A stretch of DNA of 64,000 nt. Source: Mesorhizobium sp. B2-4-15. GTDB lineage: Bacteria; Pseudomonadota; Alphaproteobacteria; Rhizobiales; Rhizobiaceae. Below are positions 48,118 to 56,937 of the stretch, piece after piece; positions within the stretch are counted from its first letter, which is position 1, and each line of letters starts with the position of its first letter. The notes beneath the pieces were generated by a model. The model made no database searches. It saw nothing but the letters and a program-made list of their open reading frames with translations, and was not told the DNA's origin. A program made the translations under genes and the position numbers. Location of the stretch: NCBI RefSeq assembly GCF_006658505.1, contig NZ_VFUZ01000005.1:212872-276871 (forward strand). The letters are read 5' to 3'.

Positions 48118-48277
48118 TCGTCATCCTAGGGCGAAGCAAGGAGCGAAGCGACGCGGCGCAGACCCCAGGATCCATTCCGTGACGCTAAGGCCTTGCAACG
48201 GTTACGGAATTCTGCACCGTCGCACTTTACGTCATAGGTCACGGAATGGATCCCCGGTCAAGCTCGAGGATGACGAA
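48118..48277. repeat. Palindromic element, family D
   Basis: Perfect 11-bp inverted ends TTCGTCATCCT (48118-48128) and AGGATGACGAA (48267-48277). A perfect inner 16-bp pair follows: GGATCCATTCCGTGAC (48168-48183) with GTCACGGAATGGATCC (48238-48253). The left arm carries GGGCGAAGCAAGGAGCGAAG, an element I recall as frequent between Mesorhizobium genes. It occupies most of the gap between the yceI-like gene and the oxidoreductase. Confidence 0.85.
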
Positions 48278-48362
48278 GGCGCTTTGTGACCCGCGTCTGC
48301 GATTGGCTTTTCTCCGGAATTGGGGCACACCTCCATCGATGTAACCGACATGGAGAAGCGCG

Positions 48363-49349
48363 ATGTTCCGATGGGGTGTGTTGTCGACGGCCAAGATCGG
48401 CCGCGAGCAGTTGTTGCCGGCAATCGTCGAGGCGGAGAATGGCGTGCTGTCGGCGATTGCCAGTCGCGACCTGTCGAAGGCAAAGGCATTGGGCGAGCGT
48501 TTCGGCGCGCGGCATGCGTTTGGCTCTTACGAGGAACTGCTCGCCTCCAATGAGGTCGACGGCGTCTACATCCCGCTGCCGACATCGCAGCATGTCGAAT
48601 GGACGGCCAAGGCCATCGAAGCCGGCAAGCATGTGCTGGTCGAAAAGCCGCTGGCACTCGACGCCAAGGACATCCTGCCGCTGATCAAACTGCGCGACCA
48701 GAAGAAGGTGCTGGTCTGCGAGGCCTTCATGGTCATCTATCATCCGCAATGGATCAAGGTGCGCGATCTCATCGCCGGCGGTGCCATCGGCCGGCTGCGC
48801 CACGTTCAGGGCGCGTTTTCCTATTACAATATCGACCCCAACAACATGCGCAACCAGCTCGACCTCGGCGGCGGCGCGCTGCCCGATATCGGCGTCTATC
48901 CGACCGTATCGACGCGCTTTTCGACCGGCAAGGAGCCGCTGCGCGTGCAGGCGACGATCGAGCGCGACAAGAAATTCGGCACCGACATCTATTCCTCGAT
49001 CCGCGCCGATTTCGGTGACTTCGAGCTGTCCTTCTACCTGTCGACGCAGATGGCGGCACGCCAGGTGATGGTGTTTCACGGCGAAAAGGGTTTCATCGAG
49101 GTGTTCTCGCCCTTCAATGCCGGCCTCTACGACCATCACCGCGTCGAGCTGCACAACCAGAACCACACCGAGGCACAGGTGTTCCGCTTCCCCGGCACGC
49201 AGCAGTACAGGCTGGAGGTCGAGACCTTCGCGCGCGCAGCACTTGGCGGCGAGGAACGCGTCTTCACGCTGGAAGAATCCGTGCTCAACCAGAAAGTCAT
49301 CGACGCCATCTTCCGCGCCGGCGGCAAGGACGGCTGGGAGGCCGTCTGA
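48363..49349 (+). CDS. Gfo/Idh/MocA family NAD(P)-dependent oxidoreductase
   Basis: A 328-residue dehydrogenase. The N-terminal Rossmann fold is [20 protein letters not shown], followed by the family signature [17 protein letters not shown] (the catalytic EKP). The C-terminal alpha/beta substrate domain has [20 protein letters not shown] and the second catalytic region [16 protein letters not shown]. Such enzymes oxidise sugars, inositols or related polyols; the exact substrate cannot be read. It stands alone between repeats. AGAAGCG lies before the ATG. Confidence 0.85.
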   Translation: MFRWGVLSTAKIGREQLLPAIVEAENGVLSAIASRDLSKAKALGERFGARHAFGSYEELLASNEVDGVYIPLPTSQHVEWTAKAIEAGKHVLVEKPLALDAKDILPLIKLRDQKKVLVCEAFMVIYHPQWIKVRDLIAGGAIGRLRHVQGAFSYYNIDPNNMRNQLDLGGGALPDIGVYPTVSTRFSTGKEPLRVQATIERDKKFGTDIYSSIRADFGDFELSFYLSTQMAARQVMVFHGEKGFIEVFSPFNAGLYDHHRVELHNQNHTEAQVFRFPGTQQYRLEVETFARAALGGEERVFTLEESVLNQKVIDAIFRAGGKDGWEAV

Positions 49350-49361
49350 CTCTTTGTTTGA

Positions 49362-49407
49362 CGCAATTCCGGACGGAAAACCGCTTACACTTTTCCTGGA
49401 ATTGCGT
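49362..49407. repeat. Palindromic element, family A
   Basis: Ends ACGCAATTCC (49362-49371) and GGAATTGCGT (49398-49407) are perfect inverted repeats around the GGAAAACCG-N-CACTTTTCC core, with the same layout as the element between trpF and trpB. Confidence 0.8.
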
Positions 49408-49432
49408 TAGCCGGCTAGTTCCGGGAGGGAAA

Positions 49433-51091
49433 ATGGCTGACGACGCGGACGTGATCATTGTCGGCGCCGGCCTTGCCGGGCTGGTTGCCGCCGCCGAGCT
49501 TGCCGAGGCCGGCAAGAAAGTCATCATCGTCGACCAGGAGCCGGAGCAGTCGCTTGGCGGCCAGGCATTCTGGTCTTTCGGCGGGCTTTTCCTGGTCGAT
49601 TCACCCGAACAGCGGCGCATGCGCATCCGTGATTCCTTTGACCTGGCGCTCGAGGACTGGATGGGCACCGCCGCTTTCGACCGGCCTGAAGATTTCTGGC
49701 CGCGCAAATGGGCGGAGGCCTATGTCGACTTCGCCGCCGGCGAAAAGCGCTCCTGGCTGATTGAGCGCGGCCTGAAGTTTTTTCCCGTGGTTGGCTGGGC
49801 TGAGCGCGGCGGCGGCAACGCCATCGGCCACGGCAATTCGGTGCCGCGCTTTCACATCACCTGGGGCACCGGCCCCGGCGTGCTCGAACCCTTCGTGCAG
49901 CGCGTGGGCGAGGCGCAGAAAAGCGGGCTGGTCAGCTTCAAGTTCCGTCACCGGGTCAACGAACTGACACGCACGGGTGCTGCCGTCACCGGTGTGCGCG
50001 GCGACATCCTCGATCCGAGCAGTGTCGAGCGCGGTCACAAGAGTTCGCGCGACATATCAGGCGATTTCGAGCTTCACGCGCAAGCGGTCATCGTCGCTTC
50101 GGGCGGCATCGGTGGCAACCATCAGCTGGTGCGGGAAAACTGGCCCAAGCGCCTCGGCATGGCGCCGAAGCGCATGATCACCGGCGTGCCAGACCATGTC
50201 GATGGCCGCATGCTGGCGATCACGGAACAGGCCGGCGGCTCGATCATCAACCGCGACCGCATGTGGCACTATGTCGAAGGTATAAAAAACTGGGCGCCGA
50301 TCTGGACCGATCATGCGATCCGCATCCTGCCCGGCCCGTCCTCGCTCTGGCTTGATGCGCGCGGCAAGCGCCTGCCCGTGCCGCTCTATCCCGGCTTCGA
50401 CACGCTGGGCACGCTCAGCCATATCATGGGCACCGGCTTCGACTACTCCTGGTTCATCCTGACCAGGAAGATCATCCAGAAGGAATTCGCGCTGTCGGGT
50501 TCCGAACAGAACCCGGACCTGACCGGAAAAAGTTGGCGTCAGGTGCTTGGCCGCGCCACATCGGGCATTCCCGGTCCGGTGAAAGCCTTCATGGAGAAGG
50601 GCGAGGATTTCATCGTCGAGGCCGAATTGCCCAAGCTGGTGGCGCGCATGAATGCGCTTACCGGCGGCGAGCCGCTGCTGGACGTTGCGCAAGTCGAGCG
50701 CGAGATCCGCGCCCGCGACCGTCAGCTCGACAACCCGTTCTCCAAGGACATGCAGGTCACCGCGCTGCGGGGCGCACGCGCCTATCTCGGCGACCGGCTG
50801 ATCCGCACCGCCAAGCCGCACAAGATGCTCGACCCCGCGAATGGCCCGTTGATCGCGGTGCGTCTCAATATCCTGACCCGCAAGACGCTGGGCGGCCTGC
50901 AGACCGATCTCGACAGCCGGGTGCTTGGCGCCGACGCCCAGCCAGTTGCGGGACTTTATGCCGTGGGCGAGGCCGCCGGCTTCGGCGGCGGCGGCATGCA
51001 TGGCTATGCGGCGCTCGAAGGCACGTTCCTCGGCGGCTGCATCTTTTCCGGCCGCAGCGCCGGCCGGGCGGCGGGGCGTTCGGTGGCGTAG
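49433..51091 (+). CDS. FAD-dependent dehydrogenase (flavocytochrome c / KsdD-like)
   Basis: A 552-residue flavoprotein. The dinucleotide-binding motif is DVIIVGAGLAGLVAAAELAEAG at residues 5-26. GGQAFWSFGGLF and VIVASGGIGGNHQLVRENWP mark the fumarate-reductase/3-ketosteroid-dehydrogenase family. The C-terminal FAD loop is LYAVGEAAGFGGGGMHGYAALEGTFLGGC. Rhizobial members are usually annotated only as FAD-binding dehydrogenase; the substrate is unknown. The ATG at 49433 has a perfect GGGAGGG. It follows a family A palindrome and ends 44 bases from a convergent lipoprotein gene. Confidence 0.85.
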   Translation: MADDADVIIVGAGLAGLVAAAELAEAGKKVIIVDQEPEQSLGGQAFWSFGGLFLVDSPEQRRMRIRDSFDLALEDWMGTAAFDRPEDFWPRKWAEAYVDFAAGEKRSWLIERGLKFFPVVGWAERGGGNAIGHGNSVPRFHITWGTGPGVLEPFVQRVGEAQKSGLVSFKFRHRVNELTRTGAAVTGVRGDILDPSSVERGHKSSRDISGDFELHAQAVIVASGGIGGNHQLVRENWPKRLGMAPKRMITGVPDHVDGRMLAITEQAGGSIINRDRMWHYVEGIKNWAPIWTDHAIRILPGPSSLWLDARGKRLPVPLYPGFDTLGTLSHIMGTGFDYSWFILTRKIIQKEFALSGSEQNPDLTGKSWRQVLGRATSGIPGPVKAFMEKGEDFIVEAELPKLVARMNALTGGEPLLDVAQVEREIRARDRQLDNPFSKDMQVTALRGARAYLGDRLIRTAKPHKMLDPANGPLIAVRLNILTRKTLGGLQTDLDSRVLGADAQPVAGLYAVGEAAGFGGGGMHGYAALEGTFLGGCIFSGRSAGRAAGRSVA

Positions 51092-51135
51092 GCCGGGCCA
51101 GTGCAGCCTGGCGCATATGCCCTGCCGGCACTCGA

Positions 51136-51546
51136 TCAGGGATTCCGGCGCGGTCGGCGCGGCTCGATACAATCGGATGACGGCGCCGTCGCCGGGCCGC
51201 CACGGCAATCCGGCTCGCCGGGCTGGATGTCAGGCCGCGGCGCACAATCGATTGCCGGCCCGCCGACGCAATCGGGCCGATCCGGACGATCCGGCCTGTC
51301 GGGCCGATCCGGTCTGTCCGGACGCTCGGGCCTGTTTGGCCAGTCTGGCCTGTCGGGTCGGTCCGGGCGATCGGGCCTGTCGGGGCGCCATGGTCTATAC
51401 GGTCTCCAAGGCCTGTCGGGTCTGTGGTCGCGATCGCGCCAATGGTGGTCGCGCCAGGGGCGGTCGCGATAATCGTCCGTGGCGACACATGCGCTGAGCG
51501 TCGCGGCGCAAAGAAGGAGCGCCAAGGCGCTTCCGAACCTGGTCAT
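51136..51546 (-). CDS. Repeat-rich lipoprotein (Arg-Pro-Asp repeats)
   Basis: A 136-residue predicted lipoprotein. The signal peptide FGSALALLLCAATLSACVATDD has a clean lipobox LSAC at about residue 20, so the mature protein would be lipid-anchored. It continues with an Arg/Asp/Trp/His-rich stretch (RDRPWRDHHWRDRDHRPDRP) and then about a dozen tandem Arg-Pro-Asp units. It ends with a four-cysteine-containing tail (DCVGGPAIDCAPR, then PDCRGG and SSDCIEP). I know no function for it. The same DNA is also open in other frames because of its 9-base period, but only this frame has a signal peptide. ATG 51546 is used. Confidence 0.6.
   Translation of the reverse strand: MTRFGSALALLLCAATLSACVATDDYRDRPWRDHHWRDRDHRPDRPWRPYRPWRPDRPDRPDRPDRPDWPNRPERPDRPDRPDRPDRPDRPDCVGGPAIDCAPRPDIQPGEPDCRGGPATAPSSDCIEPRRPRRNP
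51274..51405. repeat. 9-bp-period tandem repeat inside the lipoprotein gene
   Basis: Imperfect tandem copies of a 9-base unit like CGGTCTGTC / CGGGCCGAT. On the minus strand they encode Arg-Pro-Asp. Copy number changes by slippage would keep the frame and lengthen or shorten the protein in steps of three residues. Confidence 0.75.
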
Positions 51547-51677
51547 GATAGCTGCTGTTTCCTTGCCGTTGGCCACCCATGGGGGTGGATCTGCCCGTCC
51601 GGCATTGCGCCTGCATTACGTGGCGTGCGAATGGGTCGCGAAATTTGCCGGACAATGCCGCGGCTGAAGAAAATCGC

Positions 51678-52619
51678 TTACCAGGGCCAGGCGCCCCTCC
51701 CAAGCGCAGCTGCCGCGTCGACAATGCGCGTGAAGCTGGCGCGGGCGCGCCCCACCGTGTGCCGGGCCCTGAGATAGCCGTGCACCAGACCCTTTTCCTC
51801 GATCCAGACGGCCCGTCCGCCCGCCGCGACGACCCGGTCGCGATAGGCCTCGCCGTCCGACGAGAGCGGATCGCACTCGGCGGTAATCAGCACTGACGGC
51901 GGCAGGTTGGCGAAATCGGCGTCGGCGAGCGGCGATAGCGTTATGTCGCCGGTCTGGTCCGCGCCGCCGGTACGGATATGCTTGTAAAATTCGAGATCGC
52001 GCATGGTCAGCATCGGCGCCTCGGCGTGCGTGACATAGGAACCGTTCGAGCGGTCGCCGCCGAGCCCGGGATAGATCAGTACCTGGCCGATCGGCCTTTT
52101 CGCGTGGCCGCGCGTGGCATGGCTGACCGCGGCGCAGAGATTGCCGCCGGCGCTGTCGCCGCAAAGCAGGATAGGGCTGTCGTAGGTGGCGGCAGCCCAT
52201 TCGAAGGCACTCATGGCGTCGTCGAAGGCAGCCGGATGCAGGTGCTCCGGCGCCAGCCGGTAATCGACGGAGACAACCTCGTAGCCGGTGCGGGCGCAAA
52301 GCTCGGCGCAGACATCGTCATGGCTGTCCAGGCCGCCGAGGATGAAGCCGCCGCCATGGATGTAGAGCACCGTCGCTGCCTTGTCAGGCACTCCATTGCG
52401 ATAGATACGGATCGGGATCTTGTGCTCGGGCGTCGCAATGGCCGATGTTTCGGCCGTGACGCCCTCTGGATAGCCGGCAAAGAATTCCCGGCACATGCGA
52501 TCATAGATCTCGCGCTGCTGCGCGATCGTGTAGTCGATCGTATCGGGCGGATAGTAGGAATTGGTCCGCTCGATGAAGGCCCAGGTCTCGGCGTCGATGA
52601 GGGCTTTGTAATCGGTCAT
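51678..52619 (-). CDS. Alpha/beta hydrolase, hormone-sensitive lipase family
   Basis: A 313-residue esterase. The oxyanion-hole motif is HGGGFILGGLDSHDD and the nucleophile motif is LCGDSAGGNLCAAV. The acid lies in ITAECDPLSSDGEAY and the histidine in KGLVHGYLRARH. This is the bacterial HSL (family IV) esterase pattern; it acts on short-chain esters, physiological substrate unknown. ATG 52619 (MTDYKALIDAETW) is used instead of ATG 52634. It lies downstream of the carnitine genes on the same strand, but a 210-base gap with a palindromic element makes co-transcription uncertain. Confidence 0.88.
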   Translation of the reverse strand: MTDYKALIDAETWAFIERTNSYYPPDTIDYTIAQQREIYDRMCREFFAGYPEGVTAETSAIATPEHKIPIRIYRNGVPDKAATVLYIHGGGFILGGLDSHDDVCAELCARTGYEVVSVDYRLAPEHLHPAAFDDAMSAFEWAAATYDSPILLCGDSAGGNLCAAVSHATRGHAKRPIGQVLIYPGLGGDRSNGSYVTHAEAPMLTMRDLEFYKHIRTGGADQTGDITLSPLADADFANLPPSVLITAECDPLSSDGEAYRDRVVAAGGRAVWIEEKGLVHGYLRARHTVGRARASFTRIVDAAAALGRGAWPW

Positions 52620-52649
52620 GGGGCGGATTGCCAAAGCTGAGCCCAGGCA

Positions 52650-52804
52650 CCCCCCTCTGTCCTGCCGGACATCTCCCCCGCAAGGGGGGAGATTGCCAGT
52701 TCCGCTGGCGGCGCATTCTTTTGAACGTCGAAGATTGGCGAAAGCTGAGATGGCATCCGATCTCCCCCTTTGCGGGGGAGATGCCCGGCAGGCCAGAGGG
52801 GGGT
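52650..52804. repeat. Long palindromic element, family C
   Basis: Left arm CCCCCCTCTGTCCTGCCGGA then CATCTCCCCCGCAAGGGGGG (from 52650). Right arm TCTCCCCCTTTGCGGGGGAG then ATGCCCGGCAGGCCAGAGGG (to about 52804). The arms are inverted and each has its own small hairpin. Fills the gap between the esterase and the CaiD-like gene. Confidence 0.85.
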
Positions 52805-52829
52805 GGGACGGAATGCCATCATCTCCGAG

Positions 52830-53612
52830 TCACTTTCCCTTCCACACCGGCTCCCGCTTCTCGGCAAAAGCGCGGAAACCTTCCATATTGTCTTCGGAAC
52901 CATAAAGCGCATCGACCGTCGCCAATTGCCGGCGCGTCACCCGGTTCATGGCGTCCTGGAAGGTAAGCGCTTCGGCCACCCGCGCGGTCTCCTTGATCGC
53001 GGCGAAGACCAGCGGCGGGCCGCTGGCCAGCAGCCGGGCGATTTCCCAGACGCGATCCTCGAGCTTCTCCTTGGGGAGGACCTCGTTGACCAGGCCCCAG
53101 CGATGCGCCTCGGCGACGTCCATCCAGCGACCGGTGAGCAGCAGGTCCATGGCGACATGATAGGGGATGCGCTTCGGCAGCTTGATCGTCGCCGCGTCGG
53201 CCAGCGTGCCGGCGCGGATTTCTGGCAGCGCGAAGGAGGAGTGGTCGGAGGCATAGATGAGGTCGCAGGACAGCGCCAGTTCGAAGCCGCCGCCGACCGC
53301 CATGCCGTTGACGCAGGCGATGACCGGCTTGTTGAGGCCGCGCAATTCCTGCAGCCCGGCAAAGCCGCCGACGCCATAATCGCCGTCGACCGCATCGCCG
53401 CCGGCAGCCGCCTTCAAGTCCCAGCCGGCGCTGAAGAACTTGTCGCCGGCGGTCTTGACGATGGCGACGCGCAAGCCGGCATCGTCGCGGAACGCCTTGA
53501 AGGTCTCGCCCATCAGCCGCGAGGTCTTCAGGTCGATGGCGTTGGCCTTGGGCCGGTCAAGCGTGACCTCGAGGATCGAGCCTTCGCGGCGGGTTGAAAT
53601 GACGTCAGACAT
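52830..53612 (-). CDS. caiD: Enoyl-CoA hydratase family, carnitinyl-CoA dehydratase-like
   Basis: A 260-residue crotonase. The oxyanion-hole segments are FFSAGWDLKAA and VNGMAVGGGFELALSCDLI. The two catalytic glutamates of CaiD-type hydratases are visible in GGFELAL and SSFALPEIRAG, and GRWMDVAEAHRWGLVNEVL matches the CaiD C-terminal pattern. CaiD reversibly hydrates crotonobetainyl-CoA to carnitinyl-CoA. The neighbours (acyl-CoA dehydrogenase, CoA ligase, carnitine dehydrogenase) make that reaction likely. The start overlaps the end of the upstream ligase gene by eight bases. A general short-chain hydratase is the alternative. Confidence 0.82.
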   Translation of the reverse strand: MSDVISTRREGSILEVTLDRPKANAIDLKTSRLMGETFKAFRDDAGLRVAIVKTAGDKFFSAGWDLKAAAGGDAVDGDYGVGGFAGLQELRGLNKPVIACVNGMAVGGGFELALSCDLIYASDHSSFALPEIRAGTLADAATIKLPKRIPYHVAMDLLLTGRWMDVAEAHRWGLVNEVLPKEKLEDRVWEIARLLASGPPLVFAAIKETARVAEALTFQDAMNRVTRRQLATVDALYGSEDNMEGFRAFAEKREPVWKGK

Positions 53613-55689
53613 TCCTGTTCTCTCCCAGTACCAGCAGCGCGTCGGCGATCCAGGCGCCCTTGCCCTCGACGCAGACGATCAGCGGGTTGATATCGAGTTC
53701 CTCGATCTCGCCGGCATTCTTCTGCACGAAGTCGGCGATGCCCGCGATGGCATCGATGGCAGCCGCGACGTCGGCTTTCGGCCGGCCGCGATAGCCTTCG
53801 AGCAGCGGATAGAGCTTCAGGCCGCGCAATGCCGCCTCGATGTCGTCGCGGGTCGCGGGCAGCATCAGCGTGACGCTGTCGCGCAGCAATTCGACCAGCA
53901 CGCCACCGGTGCCCAGCGTCATCACCGCGCCGAACATCGGATCGCGGGTGAAACCGACGATCAGTTCGGCAACACCGTCGCGCACCATGCGCTCGACATA
54001 AAGCCCGGTGCCGAGCGGCAGCAGGTCATGCGCCGCCGTGCTGACGGATTCGGCATCCTTAAGGTTGAGCCTGACGGCGCCGACCTCGGATTTGTGGGTG
54101 ACGCCCAGCGCCTTCAGCGCCACGGGGAAACCAAGCGCCATCGACGAGATCACCGCCTCGACCGCATTACCGGCGCGCTCGCCCTTGGGCACTGGAAGCC
54201 CGGCCTTGATCAGCCGCGCCTTCGCCACAGCCTCGTCCGGCGTGACATGCTCGCCCTCCGAAGCGCCTGCGGCCGATGTATCGACCGGCTGCGCCTGCGG
54301 CTCGCGCCAGGCCCAGCCAATGAAGGCCGCCGCCTGGGCGGCATCCATGGCTTCGGAAATGCCGAACAGCGGCACCATGCCGCGCGCCATCAGCTCGGCG
54401 GTGTATTCCTCGGGCAGGTTCTCCGGCAGCGATGAAACGATCGCACCGTGTGCCTTGTTGGTCTTCAGCGCCGATTCGAAGGCACGCAGCGTCGCCCACC
54501 AGTCCGTGACCGAGCAGCGGTCGGGGCGCGGGAAATCGAGCACCAGCATGTTCAAGTCGAAACCGCCCGACACCATGGCGGTGAAGGTGGCGGTCATCGC
54601 CGGCTCGTTGTTCCAGATGAAGGTGTGATAGTCCAACGGATTGGCGACCGCGACCAACGGCCCGAGCGTTGATTTGACATGGGCCCGGTGCTGCTCCGTC
54701 AGAACCGGAAAGTTGACCCAGCGCCCTTCGGCGCTGTCGGCCATGACCGACGCCTCGCCGCCCGAACAGCTCATCGACGACAGACGATAGCCGGGCAGCG
54801 GACCGGTGATGTGCAGCAGCTTCAGCGCCTCGATGAAGGCGGGGATGGAATCGACGCGGGCGATGCCCAGTCGCCTCAGGAAGGCGCCGGATGCCGCATC
54901 CGAGCCGGCAAGCGAAGCCGTGTGCGACACCGTCGCCTGCCGCGCCTGCTCGGAGCGGCCGACCTTCATGGCGATGATCGGTTTTTTCAATTCCCGCGCC
55001 CGGGCGGCCAGCTTCTCGAAGCCGGCCACCGAATCGAAAGCCTCGATGTGCAGGCCGAGCGAGGTGACGCGCTCGTCCTCGATCAGGCCGAGCGCCATTT
55101 CCGACAGGCCTGTCTGCGCCTGGTTGCCGGCTGTCATCAGGAAGGCGATGGGCAGGCCGCGCTTCTGCATCGTCATGTTGATGGCGATGTTGGACGATTG
55201 TGTGATGATGGCGACGCCTTTGCCGCCCTCGGCCAGCCTGATGCCGCCATGCTGGTCGGGCCACAGCAGTGCGCCGTCGGCATAATTGATCAGGCCGTAG
55301 CAATTCGGGCCGATGATCGGCATATGGCCTGCTGCCGCGACCAGTTCGGCCTGCAGCCGCTCGCCGTCCTCGTCATAGGCCTCGGTTTCGAGGAAGCCGG
55401 CGGCAAAGCAGACGGCGCCGCCAGCGCCGCGCTCGGCCAGTGCCTTGACCACCTCGATGGTCAGGTGCCGGTTGACGCCGACAAAGGCGGCATCCGGCGC
55501 GCCGGGCAGGTCCGCCACCGAACGATATGCCTTGCGACCGGCGACCTCATCCTTGGTCGGGTGCACCGGCCAGATTTCGCCGGCAAAACCCATCTTGATC
55601 GATTGCGCCACGACGGCGGCGGCCTGCACGCCGCCGAACACGGCGATCGATTTCGGGCGCAGGAGACGTTCGAGTTTATGCATGGTCAT
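53605..55689 (-). CDS. ADP-forming acyl-CoA synthetase (acetate-CoA ligase family)
   Basis: A 694-residue single-chain ligase with the order CoA-binding domain, ligase-CoA domain, ATP-grasp domain. The N-terminal CoA-binding part has KSIAVFGGVQAAAVV and IIGPNCYGLINYADGALL. The phosphorylated-histidine-type loop is TVSHTASLAGSDAASGAFLR. The C-terminal ATP-grasp has GFPVALKALGVTHKSEVGAV and LGTGGVLVELLRD. The reaction is acyl-CoA + ADP + Pi to acid + CoA + ATP, or the reverse. In this operon it could activate gamma-butyrobetaine or crotonobetaine. It could also recover ATP from betainyl-CoA, since no thioesterase is seen (inference). ATG 55683 is an alternative start. Confidence 0.82.
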   Translation of the reverse strand: MTMHKLERLLRPKSIAVFGGVQAAAVVAQSIKMGFAGEIWPVHPTKDEVAGRKAYRSVADLPGAPDAAFVGVNRHLTIEVVKALAERGAGGAVCFAAGFLETEAYDEDGERLQAELVAAAGHMPIIGPNCYGLINYADGALLWPDQHGGIRLAEGGKGVAIITQSSNIAINMTMQKRGLPIAFLMTAGNQAQTGLSEMALGLIEDERVTSLGLHIEAFDSVAGFEKLAARARELKKPIIAMKVGRSEQARQATVSHTASLAGSDAASGAFLRRLGIARVDSIPAFIEALKLLHITGPLPGYRLSSMSCSGGEASVMADSAEGRWVNFPVLTEQHRAHVKSTLGPLVAVANPLDYHTFIWNNEPAMTATFTAMVSGGFDLNMLVLDFPRPDRCSVTDWWATLRAFESALKTNKAHGAIVSSLPENLPEEYTAELMARGMVPLFGISEAMDAAQAAAFIGWAWREPQAQPVDTSAAGASEGEHVTPDEAVAKARLIKAGLPVPKGERAGNAVEAVISSMALGFPVALKALGVTHKSEVGAVRLNLKDAESVSTAAHDLLPLGTGLYVERMVRDGVAELIVGFTRDPMFGAVMTLGTGGVLVELLRDSVTLMLPATRDDIEAALRGLKLYPLLEGYRGRPKADVAAAIDAIAGIADFVQKNAGEIEELDINPLIVCVEGKGAWIADALLVLGENRNV

Positions 55690-55699
55690 CTTTTCATTT

Positions 55700-55770
55700 G
55701 AGCGCGATCCCAGGACAAACGATCACGTTTGTCCTGCAAAACCGAATCCCGGCTTTGGGCGATCATGCTC
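55700..55770. repeat. Palindromic element, family A, with inner hairpin
   Basis: Outer ends GAGCGCGATCC / GGGCGATCATGCTC enclose a perfect inner 11-bp hairpin CAGGACAAACG (55711-55721) with CGTTTGTCCTG (55726-55736). It abuts the stop codon of the acyl-CoA dehydrogenase and fills the gap before the ligase gene. Confidence 0.8.
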
Positions 55771-56933
55771 TAAGCCCCGAACGGACGCAGCAGCGCCCGC
55801 GAAATAATATGTCGCTGAATCTCCGACGTGCCTTCCCAGATGCGCTCGACGCGGGCATCGCGCCAGATGCGCTCCAGCGGCAAATCGTCCATCAGCCCCA
55901 TGCCACCATGGATCTGGATCGCCTCGTCGGCGACATAGGCCAGCATCTCTGTAGCCTTAAGCTTGGCCATGGCCATGTCCTGATCGGTGACAGTGCCTTG
56001 ATCGTACTTCCAGCCGGCCTCGAACACCATAAGGTCGGCGGCCTTCAGTTCAGTCGCCATGTCGGCGAGCTTGAACGAGACGCCCTGGAACTTGCCGATC
56101 TGCTGGCCGAACTGCTGGCGCTGCGCGGCGTACTCGACCGCATGGCCAAGCGCCCGCTCGGCGCGGCCAAGACAGGTGGCACCGACCTGCAAACGCGTGG
56201 CGCCAAGCCAGGAGTTGGCGACGTCGAAGCCTTTATGCACCTCTCCCAGCACCTGGCTCGCCGGCAGCCGGCAATCGTCGAATTCAAGGATTGCGTTGGT
56301 GTAGCCGCGATGCGAGACGTTGCGGTAGCCGTCGCGCACCGTGAATCCCTTGGTGCCCTTGTCGACGAAGAAGGCGGTGATCTTCTTGCGCTTGCCGCGC
56401 GGTGAGTCCTCTTCGCCCGAGGCCATGAAGACGATAGCGAAATCGGCAAGATCGGCGTGGGAGATAAAGTGCTTGGTGCCGTTCAGCACCCAGTCGTCGC
56501 CATCCTGCACCGCAGTCGCCTTCATGCCGCGCAAGTCCGAGCCGGCGCCCGGCTCGGTCATCGCCAGACAGTCCCATTTCTCGCCACGGATGCAGGGGAA
56601 GAGATATTTTTCGCGCTGTTCGGGGGTGCCGGCGAGCAGGATGTTGGAGGGGCGCGCCACGCAGGTCCAGTGCAGCGCGTAATTGGCGCGGCCGAGCTCT
56701 TTCTCGTAGAGCAGCCAGGTCACCGTATCGAGCCCCGCGCCGCCGACATCGGCCGGCATGTTGGCGGCATAGAGCCCGGCCTCGATCGCCTTGGCCTTCA
56801 ACTCCTCGATGAGCTCGCGGCGCAGCACGCCGGTGCGCTCCACCTCACGCTCATGCGGGTAGAGCTCGTTCTCGACGAAGGCGCGCGTCGTCTCGACGAT
56901 GAGCTTCTGCTCTTCCGAAAGACCGAAATCCAT
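55770..56933 (-). CDS. Acyl-CoA dehydrogenase, probably for gamma-butyrobetainyl-CoA
   Basis: A 387-residue FAD enzyme. FAD and substrate signatures are CLAMTEPGAGSDLRGMKATA and YAAQRQQFGQQIGKFQGVSF, with IQIHGGMGLMDDLPLERIWRD. The catalytic-base region near the C terminus is RVERIWEGTSEIQRHIISRAL. Acyl-CoA dehydrogenases of this size introduce a 2,3-double bond and pass electrons to ETF. In the carnitine context the expected reaction is gamma-butyrobetainyl-CoA to crotonobetainyl-CoA, the reverse sense of CaiA (inference). It begins four bases after the carnitine dehydrogenase stop. Confidence 0.88.
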   Translation of the reverse strand: MDFGLSEEQKLIVETTRAFVENELYPHEREVERTGVLRRELIEELKAKAIEAGLYAANMPADVGGAGLDTVTWLLYEKELGRANYALHWTCVARPSNILLAGTPEQREKYLFPCIRGEKWDCLAMTEPGAGSDLRGMKATAVQDGDDWVLNGTKHFISHADLADFAIVFMASGEEDSPRGKRKKITAFFVDKGTKGFTVRDGYRNVSHRGYTNAILEFDDCRLPASQVLGEVHKGFDVANSWLGATRLQVGATCLGRAERALGHAVEYAAQRQQFGQQIGKFQGVSFKLADMATELKAADLMVFEAGWKYDQGTVTDQDMAMAKLKATEMLAYVADEAIQIHGGMGLMDDLPLERIWRDARVERIWEGTSEIQRHIISRALLRPFGA

Positions 56934-56937
56934 GGCC

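Noticed and set aside
51274..51405. CRISPR array
   Set aside because: The repeat is a 9-base tandem unit without spacers and lies in a coding frame. No cas genes are in the window.
50865..51488. Collagen-like Gly-x-y frames on both strands over the lipoprotein gene
   Set aside because: They arise from the 9-base period of the Arg-Pro-Asp repeat. None has a signal peptide or a good ribosome site, while the minus-strand lipoprotein frame has both a lipobox and a plausible start.
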